Source: Pelargonium nanum (lineage: Eukaryota; Streptophyta; Magnoliopsida; Geraniales; Geraniaceae). Taken from it: a stretch of 23,175 bases of DNA. The translations under genes and the position numbers were made by a program. The notes beneath the pieces were generated by a model. The model was given only the letters and a program-made list of their open reading frames with translations. It was not told where the DNA came from and made no database searches. The stretch spans positions 1-23,175 of the forward strand of contig JAYMTF010001480.1 of the NCBI GenBank assembly GCA_036897485.1. Direction: 5' to 3'. Below, one piece after another: positions 8,844 to 20,525 of the stretch; the stretch's first letter is position 1, and each line of letters opens with the position of its first letter.

Positions 8844-11800
8844 TTACCCTAATAATAGATCTCCTTCTTCTTGTTCTCCATCACCATCCTCCACTTCATT
8901 TTCTTCGTCGTCTTCAGGTGCATCTGGATCCACTCCCTATAATAAACGAATTGATCAAAGCTCTACTAGTTATATTGAATCACTGATATTTGAAACAAAC
9001 AACTGAGAGGTAACTATGATTATAAAAGGTGAAATATTTTAATATTTTCAACATAAAAAACAAAGATGTGGTTCGCAAGGGTAGCTTCAGGAACATGACA
9101 GAAGAGGATCTGTCACAATATACACACGTTATACCTTCATTTGTTTCTCCAAGCGTTCTAACCCCTTTTTTGCAGCTTCATTCTGCGTGTTTATCCTGCA
9201 AAACATATTGAATAATAAATTTTGTGAAAATTATTATGAGAATGGTAATTTTTTATTTTTCATTTTCGATCTGTCTCATTCATTGGGTGCTCACAAGCCA
9301 AAGATTACATCGGGACCCAACCCCACCCTTCATTATCATTAGGAAGCCAATCACCCAACTCCTAAGTAGGACGGATTGTAAGAATTTATGACATAGAAAT
9401 GGCAGTCTTTCAGCTCTCTATCAAATTTCAGATTTTCAATAAATAAATAAAAAAATCCATGCAGTCTAGAATAAACAGAGAAAGAATTTGCATTTTAGTC
9501 ATGGTTTAACCTCAATGCAGCCTGATAATGTGATAAAGCTTCTTGCAGCATATTTGTGGCAGCAAATACTTGAGCCAGCTTGACATGAAGAGAGTCATCA
9601 GCCCAGTCCTTCAAATATCGCTCAAGCAGAGAAACAGCATCTCCATTTCGGCCCTCGATGGCATGGAGCTCAGCCAAAGCTAATGCGGCTTCTAGGTAAC
9701 CAGGTTCCAGCCTGAGGGCTGACTCATAAAACTTTTTTGCCTGTTACAAGATTGGGTAAAATTGAGAGGTTGTTTAAGCAATAGATAGGAAACTTCTTTA
9801 AAGTGATGCTATAAGCTTATCTATAAATGTTTACCTTTTCTCTTCCACCTGGATTGCTAGAGTGTACATCCCCAACTAATTTCAGAGCCCTTGCAGATTG
9901 TGGCATGGCCTTCATAGCCTCCCTGGAAGCATACAAAGCCTCCTTGATTTTAGAGACAGCCAGATAAGAACGAACTAGACCTGAAATACCAATTCAGCAC
10001 ACACTTATTACAAATGTCAGGCCCTTTACTGATGAGGCATTAACCATGTAGAGTTAAGATGCTTTTCCAATGTATTAGTATTATTAATCCCTTGCAAATC
10101 ACCTTGATATGAACGAAGGTCAGGTCTCAATTCCTGTGCTCCTCTGAAGGCAACTACAGCTGCTTCTGGTCGATTCAATGATAAGAGCAGGTTACCCTGA
10201 AAGTACACGTAACATGCACAAAAATGCATTATGATGTATAAGAATGATGCTTGCATAGGAAAACCTTGATACACAATTTCCACTCTTAACCGGTAAAAAG
10301 ATCATTTCAGTACCTTCATTATATATCCTGGTATATGCTTCTCATCAATTCTGATGCTCTGGTTGCAAGAGATTAGTGGAGTTTTAAACATATACAACTA
10401 AACAAAGGGTGGAAAAGTAATCCAGTCTACGTCAAATTACAACACTAACCTTCTCGGCATAAGACAATGCTCCTCTCTCATCTTTCTTCTCCCACAAAAC
10501 CGACAAAGCCACAAAAACTTCTGGCCTTGTAGGATCAATACTCAGCAGATCATGCACTAATTTGTTTAGCTTTGAATAATCGAACTTCAACTTTAGAAGC
10601 ATTGCATACTCATCCATATAAGTCACAACAAAAGGATCAATTGATCGAACCTGAACACCAAAAGAAGCATAACCTTCAAATGTGAGGATGTGCATGCAAG
10701 CATGTGAAGATTATTAATACTTGAGTTAAATTGTAAGTAACAAATCTATTTACCTTTTCAAAATTCATTATTGCCTCATCGCTCTTCCCAACAATGGCCT
10801 CAACCTAATGTAAAGGGTTATGAATGAATCAAACGGTAATAGAAACAAAAATCATAGGGTTTTGGAGCCAGTCTACTTAGCATCATTAATATTAAGGCAA
10901 ATCTTTAAGTCCAGTGCTTAAGCAAATGTTGGATGATTTGATTTTGTAAGGATATGTTAACTGTTAACATGCAGCCTTCAAAAAGAAGCGTCATTGCACA
11001 TAACTTGTGGTGCAATCATGTGACAAATGAAGAGTTAAGTTCCATTAATTACTGTTAGAATCTGTACAGTTGGCAAATCAAATATTATGGCTGAATGTTA
11101 GGGACGTGATGAGGTTGTAAATTAGGAGTTATTTCCTTTCATAGAAAAGGTCCTCATGTATATAATGGCTGCATGTAAAGTGAATGACACAACAGTTCTT
11201 CAAATCTTACAACTACTAATGGTTTCGCAATTGATTGTGCGCATGGCATTACAAAAAATTCGGGGACAGTTTTTTTTTTTTTTTTTTTGGTTCTACTATC
11301 ACTATGTAAATTCCCCTATATTATGTTAGATATGAGTGTTTCTATTGCAGCCTAGTTAGTTAGATGCAAGCTAAAAGGAACTTAATAAGATATGATGGTA
11401 AAGAACTACCATTCCAATTCCTAAGGTATTCAACCAGATATTAAAAACAAATATAAAGTGCATAACTTTTTTGGATGATGGATGACTAGATCTTGTAATA
11501 GGTTCAAAACAGAGACTGAAACAAGTTGGGCACTATCAGAAATTATGAAGAAGACACCAGCATGGGAAAACAAGTCTGGCAGGAAAATGATAATTGGTTT
11601 GAGATTGGGTTGTAAGAAAGAGAGCAGCTCCTTAAAATATTGAATCAGAAAACCAATAAGCATAAACTTTTGCACCAGACGAAACTTGAAAGGTCATCCC
11701 AACTGCAAAAAGCCAAAGGCCAACCTCCAGATGTAGACAAAGCAAAATATTTATATGGTAAAAGTACCATAAAGGTACACTGAGAGCACAAACAAAAAAA

Positions 11801-14800
11801 AACTACATGAGTGCATGTGCAAAGGTCCATGCACATATATTCAGTTAATCATGTAAATCAAGCAAAACAAGTCAAGCAACACAAACATTTTATAGAAAAG
11901 TTAACAAGATTCTATTATTAAAACGGTAAAACCTAACCATATACCTTTGCAATTTCAAGTAATAAGTGTATATTATTCGGAAAACGTTGTAAAAGTTCAG
12001 AAAAGAGTTCCAAACCACCTGCAATGAAAGCAAAGACTGAAACGTGAATATTACTCGAGCAGATACTGGAAGCAAATGCTAGGAATCAGTAACTATGTGG
12101 TTTGATTATTAGGTGCAAGCTCTCTATACTAGATCTTGTTGAGTTACCATAGCTTAGTCATTTTGAATGTAATATCTAGCAGAATGCTTACTTATGACGA
12201 TATCTCCAATTTCATGCACACAAATGCAACATAACCCATTAAATAAAAGTAAATTTTATTTCTCTGAACCTTTGTAATCATTTGAAGCGACACAACACTG
12301 AGCCTCAACATAGCGCTGTAAAACAAAAAGCAATTTATTAAAATAATGACGAATGAACAGAAAAACTCCATTTGAACATCAATTTATATATGTCAAGAAA
12401 AAATATTCTGAATTTTAACTTGCTCGTGATTAAAGTTTGTTTAGACAGGATGACATGCCTAGACTGTCTAAACTCAAGGCTGAGCAGTCAGGGAACTATG
12501 AACTATATCTAGGCAATTCCTAGAATTAAAGATGCATATGATTATGATCTGATGATAATAAGAGACTAAAACCTCAAATTCAGATATCAGCAATAAAATA
12601 ATACTTGAAAGAAATTAAAGGAAAGGATGAGGCAATTCTTTTTATAATGATTGTAGTCATGTTATTTGAAAGGTAATGTTTTGCCATTTCATTTTAGAAG
12701 TATGGTCCTTGATAGAGTGACAACCAGTCCGAACAAAAATTAATTGAGTAAGCCACTACTGTCTTTCTTTGTCATGTAGAAGCTTGATCCTTATTAAATT
12801 ACCATATAAAGTAACCTCTTTTCCATCTATACTTGCAGCTGTTAGCATTTCAAAATACAACTAATTTCTCATTTTCCCTTAAGATAGAGACAACAAAATC
12901 AATAAAATGCACGGTTTCGTTTTAGTCTCATAGATGATAAACGGCATAGAATTGCAAGCGAAATTGCACCACCTAGTTATGCATAAGTGCTATGATGCTC
13001 ATTAGAAAGCCTACAGAAAATTAACTTCCCAGTATATCCTTGTTTCAAGACTGGTGGCGTCAAGCTTGTGAACAGGAGCAAAACAGCCTATAACATTTAG
13101 TTGGCATATAAATAACTATACTTGTACATTTGCTTTGCTTATTTTCGTATCAGATGGCTAAAATATGAAGCATGTTAATAAATCGCCGTGAAAAAACTTA
13201 TCATGAGAAACATTTGAAGAGGAAGAAAGTCTTCTCTGACATGTAAAAGCAACTGGCAATTACTAATAATAATAAAAAGATGACAGAATTTATTTGGTTT
13301 CATGTTGTACTTACTTGTAACCAACGGCTTGAATCAACATGATCAAATGGAGACCTCACATTTCTATTTGGGGTCTGGAATTATCAGGAAAAAAAAAAAA
13401 CATTTTATGACAAGAAAAATCATGCTCTTCACAACTTATATAAGAAGGTTCAAATAATATATATGAACATCTTTTTTAATCAAAATCTAGCACATCTTCA
13501 GAAAAATTTCTTGGTAATTAACATAAATTCTCACAATTAACAGGAAGCACTGTTCAGGATGTGGATTCCACGTGAGCAACAAGATTAATAAATATGTAAC
13601 AAATATTCTATGAGCTAGCTGGTAAAAGTAAATTTAAGATACCATTAACAATTCAACATTTGAAGCAGGAGAAAATCAACCTGGCCAATGCCATAATGCA
13701 GTGTAAAGAACTGTTAGGGAACTTTGTATGTAACTATGATTTGAGTTTTGAGTAAAATGCTCATGAATGCGAGTACTGTTTATGGTGAAGAGGAAGCAAC
13801 ATACATATCCATATTAATATCTGAAACATAGTTTCAACCAATTAATAGGACACGAGATGGTATCGGTAACAGAATACACAACATTTTCCTATTAAGGTGA
13901 TCATAGCCCTAGAATGAACCTTGGTGAGTTTCATAAGAAAGAGAACTACTCCATTCTCATCCTTATGAGTGAAATGGTAATGGATGTGTCTGAGCAAGGA
14001 AATAAGAATGTATACTCGTATAAATAAATATAGCATGATAAAATCAACTAAGAAAAACTGATGCAAAGTAAAAACAAATATCCTAAAAGGTCATATCTAT
14101 ATCTTTTTATTTGAAAAATGAATTGGATTAATAATGAGATCATGAAAAAATGTGATTGCTGCAACATACATAGACGAAAGATGTGTTTCCACATACATGA
14201 AATTGGTCATAAACTTTTACTGGCAAACCTGAGAAAACAACGAAATAATATCCTTGGCAGTAGCTCCAAGTTCAGCTAAAGCTGTTATCGCCTCAAGGAC
14301 ATAAGGGCAGTGCCTGCCAAAAGGGTGAACAAAAAGGGAAACTCAAGCTTTCAAAGAACTAACACAGAAATTCTTACTATCAATATGAATTAACATGAAT
14401 GTATTAACCCTAGTGAACATATAGGTGAACAAGCATGACTTCAGAAGGGAATCTATACAACAGTAGTGAACTGATCCAAACAACACTCACATGTAGGTGA
14501 GCAAAGACATGCAGAAGCATAAACCCAGCAGCTTAAATAGGTCTGGTAAAATAAGACCACAACATAGCATTTTAAATGTTTAAATTATGTTAAACGCAGG
14601 TGTCATGCCTATACGCCCATGCTTTGATGACTAGCAAAGATTTAGGTAAGGATAACTATTAATGACAAAATCATGAACTGTTAATAACTAAAAATACTCT
14701 GATTTATCATCGAGAACACGTTGAAAGCATACCTGAAAGTTCATATTAAACAGAATCAATAATTGAAAAGTCAGTAGGGGGTGGAAGGAAGGAGATGAGT

Positions 14801-17800
14801 AGAAACAAAATTAGATTTTCCATACAAGTAGAATTGTAATTGAAGAAAGAAAATTGGAATAATGCAATCCAACTTGACAAACCTTAAGCAATCTTTATAA
14901 CAAGCAACAGCACCACGATTATGTTTAGTACTCCGATAAAGTTTTGCCATTAATAGACTCATCTGCAAATTTCTAGCTTTACTAGGAATTCCCTCCATCT
15001 GCGAAAAGGATGTGATGGAAGTGCAAGGTAAACAGAAAATTAGGACTGAAATTTGATATATAAAGTGGCTAAGTTAAAAAAGACAGAATAGAAAATCAAC
15101 CCAGAGACTCTTGGTCTCCATGAACACAAGCAAAAGACAAAGTGAAGAATAGTTCTATTTGAACCGCACTCATGCACACGGTATACCTATCTCATATTAT
15201 TTGCATCGATACCTAATATGTCTAATCATACCAAACCACTGATGTGAGCCCTTAGGAGAGATTTAGAAAAGGCATCTATCAGCCAATTGATCCTTTTGAA
15301 TTGACGAAGCTAGGAGTAATACACTTAGACAAAATCTATTTTCTGATAATATAATAAATAGATTTCTACATGCTTGATTGATCATTTGATGAAAAACAGG
15401 ATTGTTGCAATGTGTAATGTCGCTTAATTATCACATATCATTTTCATCCAAATGAGCTCGCCAAAGTTCAATTCTTGAAATAATTGTTTCAAGTTCCAAC
15501 TATATAAATTCACAAGTGTCCAAAGTCACAATATTCGGCTTTTGTACTAAACTTGACAACATCCTACATTTTACGTTTACAAGACACCCAGTCTACATTT
15601 GAACACCCAATGACCTGAGTATATCCCTTATTTTCATAAAGAGATCTTTGGTATAGACCTCCTTTAATGTACCTAAGTATGTATACCACAGCAACCCGAC
15701 AACCGTCACATCAAGACTGCAGGAACTAACAAACAAAACTTCAAATAAAAATTTTGATTGAATAATAAAGAGATAGTTCAATTTTCTGCAATATCGTCTA
15801 GTGTCTACCACTGGCTCCCCTTCACACAGAATATCTTTAGCATTTGGATTCATATGATATGTGGCTATGTGCTAATCGCAGAATAGAAATTAGATTGATG
15901 TATATTAGGTATTTGATTGAGAGATTTTCATTGAAGAGCCTATTAATCCAATATAGGGGTTCTAAGTCTATGAATAAACACACAAAAATATTCTCCCTCT
16001 TCTATGTTTTTCACATGTTATCAAAGTTCGGTCTTAAGCGTGTGACCCAGTTGTGTTGTATGTCCATGTAATTCTTGGTCCACGTGAAGGGAATATTGAC
16101 GTACGTACTGATAAAAATCATGCAAACTATGATGAAATTTTTTTAAACTCACGGGGGTATAGTACAAAATTTCAAAATCTTAGCGGGAGTAAATATGAAA
16201 AATAGTCAGGATAAATCCGTCTCTGTTCAGTATGGACAAATAAGAAAAATAAAGTGTATATTTTACACCAAAAAAAATAAAACAGTGGGGGCAACTGCCT
16301 CTAGTCCTCTACAGCCATGATGGTAGATCTGTCTCTGTTCATTAGTGTGTGTGTGTGTATGTGTGTGTGGCTTGTGTCAAAGAAATACTCAGTAGGCAAC
16401 ACTGAGTTTAAATTTATGACACACCCAATATGAAACTGCCCAAGTAGTAAACATCAAGCTTACAGTAGAACTAAACTGAAATGCACTGTAAATTAGTGAG
16501 CAAGCATACCTCACTCAATGCTGCTCTATTCTCACTTAGAGCATAATGGCAGGAGGCGACTTTGAACTTCACCTATCATATATAAGAGGGCAACACTCAA
16601 GTTATAATTTGACAATAAAACTTGCCAAATAAAATGAAGAAAAAACAGCAATTTATATGCTCTATATCACGTATACAAATACAAGAATGAGACTAATCTA
16701 CCTCATTTTCATTAATCGTTGAAACGTTAAAAGAACTTGGAGAGGATGATCTGTTTGATGTAGACAATGAACTTCTCAATGTTGTAGAGTTTTGCTTAGG
16801 AATAATCTTGTAGTATTGCAAGGCTTGCTTGTATGTGTGCTATGAACAAACATGGACAAATAACAAACAAAAGAATGATTCTCCGGTTTCTCTATAATCT
16901 CAAAATCCATGACTTGAAATAATTAAACATAATGAAAAAAAAAACAATGTAATAACACATATGCGCAAAGGTCCTTTAAAAGATCATATATGAGAGAGAA
17001 GAGAAGTTGCAATGAGTAATAATGATGTTATGTCTAAGGTACTAATATGGGTGGATTCTGAAACAACGACGAGGGAGCATTATTTTGTTGTAACTAGTTC
17101 CAAGGTAGTAAGGTTATTTCAATACTCAATTAAACTAAGCAGCAACAATTGTGATTGGCTGGAGAAATTATGTTATTGGGGCGTAGTACTTGCAATTTGA
17201 GTTGTGAGTCAGGTCAAGTGTGGGTTCGGGTTAAAATGGGTGGCCCTAACTCACCTCGCATGTGTGCAGGTTCTTTGCGGCTTTCTTTTCTTTCAGAATT
17301 AAAATGGCAATTTGAAGAGATAGTATAGCTTGTCTTAGCGACTCTTAATCCTTGAGAGCTTGATTCTCACAGACATCTTCAAATTTTTGTAGCATACTGA
17401 ACACATAGAACTCGTATATATCTCAAATATTCAACAACATGGAAGAAATGAAGTTTATTAAACAATGAGAGAAAGATTGTCAATTTTCATTTTTGAACTA
17501 CAGAGATTTGGTATACATGCTCCACCATCTGGGTTTTGTTGTGTTGTCCTTTCAATATCCGACTTGTGACTTGGAGTTTTAGTTCTTTCTGATCTCCATC
17601 GGAGAAGACAAGTGCCATGTTTTGTTGTATGAAGAGGCCATCATGGCTGCCCCTTACCTCCCAAGTGAGTTTCTGGCCATTCTCTCCAACCTTCAAGTTA
17701 TAGATGTAGTTTATCCTTGTGCGTGCGGAGTTGAAGTGGTTGAAAGTCAGCACTCGAATGAAAGTAGAAGAATATAAGGAAAACTAAAAAATCAAAAGGC

Positions 17801-20074
17801 TTTTTGTGCAGGTGCCAGTGAATCTGTCAGGTTAGGCCGACCCAACCCGTAATTGCACTTGGCCCGACCATACCCACACCCGCATAAGTGTGGGCTATAT
17901 TTCCTAGACCCGAACCTAGCATATACGCAGGTCAGACCGTGGGTCCAGACCCGAATTGCCAGTACAATTGGGGAATGTGTGAGTATGGTCTGTGAGAAAG
18001 AGCTACAAGAGGGCATAAATAAGGGGGAGAGGGACATCATAGAGGTCATGAGAAGATGATGAAAGTGGAATGTATAGGGAAAGGAAGCTATAGAGGGAGA
18101 TACATTGAGAAATAAAGCATAAAGAACTCTGATTTTGTGTTATTTTCTACATTTCTGCTATCCCGTGCTTATTAGTGGTATCATAGTCGCACCACCCTTC
18201 TACTTTTACGGTGACTAACGCACAAGCACTCGTCAATAATTTATAACAGAGGTTGATGCGATGGAAGGATGTTGAACAAAAACCCAACAATGAAAGGAAG
18301 CTCAAGAAAGGGAGATGTGGTAACTAAAGGAGGTACAAGAAAAGTAATGGAAGACAATAGCAATACAGGTGTGAGACAAGGCATATGGATTAAATTTTGG
18401 TTCATGTCAAAAAGTTGTAACTGGATGGCTTACGAAATAGTAGTAAAGATAACTTTCTAGGGGACTTTAATATTTTTTTTTATTAAGAAAGGAGTGCTCC
18501 TCGAGTGTTTGACAAATAACAATAACATTGAGAACAACATGGATTAAAGTGGGGAGGGGGGTGTTCAACCAAAGTAAGGAGACCAGGGGTACGCAAAAGG
18601 TTTTCGATGAAAGGTTATAGAGATTAGAGAGCTAGTAATGCTATGATTCTTGAGCTTATAATCTTATATAAAATTTTGAAATATGGGCAGAAGGTTGTGA
18701 TAACAAATTGTAATTTGGTTCATTCTATTTACTTGTTGGGTGAATGATATTTGTACAAACGAGGTTGACCAATTTGAACAACTCTGTCAAACTCACTTCA
18801 TACTTGGAAACTATAGCTAGAAGGCCTTGTGGAATAGTTAATTGGCCAGCGACTTACTGTATGGAATCATACAATGGATTGGTGTATTTCTAGTTGCAGA
18901 GGCTAAGTTATGGGTAATCAGCTAAACTTTGCGAATAAGGTTAGTTTCAAATAGGAAAACAAAGGACATGTCAGTTTGTAGTTGTAGCAAGAGGGTGTGG
19001 TACATAGTGGAGTTATATTATGTTCTACTCCTACCCATATACCTACAATTTGTCAGGCATTTGCAGATAGTGATGCAATGAATATGGTCTTACTATGATA
19101 TTTGCCTCTAGAGGTGAAGGAATTGATGGCGATTGTAACCGGTCAGCCTTGGTCGTTCGAGGTGGTTTTAATGCTTGGGTGGATTGGAGCTAATTCACTT
19201 CTAGACAAATATGGTTTTGAAGTTTATTATTTTATTACAATCTTAGCAACAATACTGGTTTTCTAATAAAGGATTAGGGGAAATTGAATATGTTCTATTC
19301 AGCGAGTAAGAGAATGGCAAGGAAAGGTTTGAGGTTGCATCGAATGGTACCGCTTCCAAGTTCTAATGGCTCTCAACAATAGCAAGTGTGGAGTTGCAAC
19401 TAAGATTAAGCAGTATGAGGACAGTCTCATAAGAGCACATGATCATGGAGTTAGAGCGAGTATATCCTACTTGAACTAATGGCCGGTCGGAAAAACTAAA
19501 ACCTCTTATCTATTCCTACAGTGATGAATTTAGTTACAATTCCCGGTTGATTAAGGTACAGGTTTGTTGGAGAAAAGCAAGCCACAATCATTCGTTTATT
19601 TTTCCGGAAATGATGAAAGATTTCATGCTATTAGAAGAATATAGGAAGCAAATTCCGGCATGAAACAAAATGGGGTTTGCTTGTATTTAGCACAAGTTCA
19701 CTAAATAAAAAGAGTGGGAGGTAGATGCTTACTATTGCTCTGCGATACTCTCTGTCGCGAAACAAAGCGTCACCAAGAAGCACCTGCAACAAAATAAAAA
19801 ATGATATACTGATACCGCAAATGAAATGGGTAGATCAAAATGAAATACAGACCAGGCTTTCAGATTTGAGGTGTGGGGTGGTTTCGGGATTGACAGAGGA
19901 AGAAGAGACGAGGAAACAACCCTGCACAAAATGAATGAATTAAGCAAGAATCGTATGTTTTGTTGAGATTGTAGAAAATGGAGAGGGAGAGAGAGAGAAA
20001 GTTACGAGAATTTGGGCGGAAGAGTGGAGGCCTAGGTCGAGGAGGGTGGTGATTTGGTCTTTGGGGACCTCCAT
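8844..20074 (-). CDS. APC7: Anaphase-promoting complex subunit 7, TPR protein (18 exons)
   Basis: Exons on the - strand: 20074-20006, 19921-19853, 19783-19733, 16839-16702, 16572-16510, 14998-14883, 14313-14229, 13374-13315, 12315-12270, 12018-11945, 10804-10754, 10650-10450, 10358-10314, 10196-10103, 9980-9835, 9740-9511, 9195-9135, 8936-8844. They total 1692 nt, 563 residues plus stop; all junctions are GT-AG and in phase. Recognised as plant APC7 by 'MEVPKDQITTLLDLGLHSSA', 'LLGDALFRDREYRRAI', 'KVASCHYALSENRAAL', 'MSLLMAKLYRSTKHNRGAVA', 'HCPYVLEAITALAELGA' and 'LLLSLNRPEAAVVAFRGAQE'. TPR-like helical repeats fill most of residues 24-513. A Ser-rich linker lies at about 85-103 and an acidic tail at 536-560. 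APC7 is a scaffold subunit of the nuclear APC/C ubiquitin ligase that drives mitotic exit. Length is near that of Arabidopsis APC7. Introns 3 and 5 are swollen by transposon relics. No break is seen in the coding sequence. Confidence 0.96.
10805..11944. other. APC7 intron 10, nothing coding
   Basis: 1.14 kb intron between exons 10 and 11. It holds a T-run of about 20 at 11269-11289 (a possible decayed - strand poly(A)). Open frames at 11430-11836 on the - strand are chance frames without domain signals. Confidence 0.55.
12316..13314. other. APC7 intron 8, nothing recognised
   Basis: About 1 kb of AT-rich intron with no open frame, repeat boundary or RNA gene that I can support. Confidence 0.5.
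13375..14228. other. APC7 intron 7, nothing recognised
   Basis: 854 bp AT-rich intron. The frame at 13842-14066 has no domain signal and is not called. The following intron (14314-14882) is also plain. Confidence 0.5.
15230..15860 (-). mobile_element. Broken Ty1/copia-type pol fossil in APC7 intron 5
   Basis: Short stretches of - strand translation resemble the end of a Ty1/copia reverse transcriptase and the adjoining RNase H, in the expected order: 'RRYCRKLNYL' near 15785, 'LWYTYLGTLKEV' near 15680, 'ATLHIA' near 15410, and a 'LIDAFSKSLL' block near 15270. The piece is old and clearly broken in many places. No gag, protease or integrase is visible. It lies in the same orientation as APC7, inside intron 5. 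Confidence 0.6.
15870..16110 (+). mobile_element. LTR retroelement relic, opposite strand, in APC7 intron 5
   Basis: A sequence near 16016-16027 is close to the initiator-Met tRNA primer site used by many plant LTR elements. It is preceded by AT-rich LTR-like sequence ending in a pyrimidine-rich stretch ('ctccctcttctatg', about 15994-16007). It is followed at about 16080-16095 by 'cacgtgaagggaa', resembling the purine tract found before a 3' LTR. It reads on the + strand, opposite to the adjacent copia-like fossil, so two insertions or an inversion are implied. Broken and short; boundaries are uncertain. Confidence 0.4.
16140..16370. repeat. Dispersed repeat plus (TG)n microsatellite in APC7 intron 5
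   Basis: Contains two related phrases, 'gataaatccgtctctgttca' at about 16212 and 'gtagatctgtctctgttca' at about 16323, with 'gggggcaactgcctctag' between them. Phrases like these are widespread in plant transposon ends. A (TG)n tract interrupted by one TA unit follows at about 16344-16368. Confidence 0.4.
16840..17213. other. Distal part of APC7 intron 3, nothing recognised
   Basis: AT-rich intron next to the exon 4 acceptor. The + strand frame at 17012-17200 has no domain signal. Confidence 0.45.
17214..17862. mobile_element. Inverted-repeat-bounded segment in APC7 intron 3
   Basis: The left arm (17214-17255) and the reverse complement of the right arm (17824-17862) are similar. Shared blocks are 'caagtg', 'cgggtt', and 'gggtggccctaactcac' against 'gggtcggcctaacctgac'. 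They enclose about 570 bp that includes the SINA fragment. This could be a small DNA transposon that captured host sequence, or two separate copies of a GGGT-rich repeat inserted in opposite directions. The arms are imperfect and no target duplication is clear. Confidence 0.35.
17487..17753 (-). pseudogene. SINA/SINAT-type E3 ligase C-terminal fragment
   Basis: The 88-residue - strand frame matches the C-terminal part of the SINA domain of plant SINAT ubiquitin ligases. 'VGENGQKLTWE' (residues 22-32) corresponds to the family's VGGNGRKLTWEG. 'GSHDGLFIQQNMALVFSDGD' (35-54) corresponds to DSHDGLIIQRNMALFFSGGD. 'KELKLQVTSRILKGQ' (56-70) corresponds to KELKLRVTGRIWKEQ. The RING finger, zinc-binding region and most of the SINA domain are absent. 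About 12 residues usually present between TWEG and RDSHDG are missing, consistent with deletion between the two RDSH-like repeats. The last 18 residues do not match the family. It lies in APC7 intron 3 on the same strand. A functional protein is unlikely; it could act only as a cryptic exon. Confidence 0.75.
17863..17960. repeat. Cryptic CCCG/GGGC-rich foldback block
   Basis: Contains the small foldback 'cccacacccgcataagtgtg' and several 'acccgaa' or 'gacccgaa' motifs. It adjoins the right arm of the inverted-repeat segment and is probably part of the same GGGT-rich repeat family. Confidence 0.35.
17961..19700 (+). mobile_element. LTR retroelement relic, antisense, in APC7 intron 3
   Basis: The left part looks like the end of an LTR: a TATA-like 'cataaataaggg' at about 18015, 'aataaagcataaag' at about 18113, and a pyrimidine-rich end 'ttctacatttctgctatccc'. 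It is followed by 'tggtatcatag' at 18176, close to the initiator-Met primer site. Internal sequence to about 19690 yields only short open stretches, for example 'NEVDQFEQLCQTHF'-like coding near 18770, and no intact domain. The element is broken in many places and has no matching second LTR before exon 3. It is antisense to APC7. A Ty3/gypsy origin is possible but not shown. Confidence 0.5.
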
Positions 20075-20260
20075 CGAGCTGTGATTTTGAGGGTTCAGTG
20101 AAGGACTTGGATTTTAAACAATCCCCAAACCCCGCTCTCTTTTAAACCCCCAATCCATCACCTCCGTTTCCGATTATAATACCAAATCCCACGAGTGTAA
20201 CCCCCAAAATGCTTAGAGTAGTTCACACTTGCTCTCTTTTTTTTTTTTTTTTTTTTTTTC
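20075..20260 (-). promoter_or_regulatory. APC7 5' leader and core promoter region
   Basis: On the - strand, 'ggtattataatcgg' (about 20173-20186) is the nearest TATA-like sequence, roughly 100 bases before the ATG. A 'gaacc' and CT-rich leader follows. A T-run at 20237-20261 marks the upstream limit. No classic E2F or MSA cell-cycle element is obvious. The ATG at 20074 is the first in frame and matches the conserved APC7 N-terminus. Confidence 0.4.
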
Positions 20261-20366
20261 TTTTTATATTTAGTTTTAAAAACATATGGTTTTTAGGTCA
20301 TTAAAGTTTCACTTCTTTTTTTTTAATTTGGTCCTCGCAACCGGCTACTGCAAGTTCAAGACTGTC

Positions 20367-20419
20367 ACGTCATCCTTTCCCTCCACGTCAACTACCACGT
20401 ACTCGGATGGGCTCCACGT
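20367..20419. promoter_or_regulatory. Cluster of four ACGT cores upstream of APC7
   Basis: ACGT occurs at 20367, 20385, 20397 and 20416 in contexts 'gtcacgtcat', 'ccacgtcaac', 'ccacgtactc' and 'ccacgtcacc'. ACGT cores are binding sites for plant bZIP and some bHLH factors. The cluster lies about 293-345 bases upstream of the APC7 start codon. It could also be a chance feature of transposon-derived sequence. Confidence 0.35.
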
Positions 20420-20525
20420 CACCCCAGTTCGCCGCCCCACCAAAACGCTGCGTGAAAATAGTTATAGAGAAACAGTTCACATCACCCCTTAACTCGACCG
20501 TCCCACCAATGGTCGAGCTAAGGTT

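Noticed and set aside
10026-10283. Single-exon reading extending APC7 exon 14 at both ends
   Set aside because: Splice sites at 10196 and 10103 restore the conserved APC7 sequence and phase; the extensions are intron.
11430-12075. Three - strand frames in and beside APC7 intron 10
   Set aside because: Hydrophobic or low-complexity chance frames without family resemblance; only exon 10 (12018-11945) is coding there.
17012-17200. 62-codon + strand frame in APC7 intron 3
   Set aside because: No domain signal and no flanking promoter or splice support.
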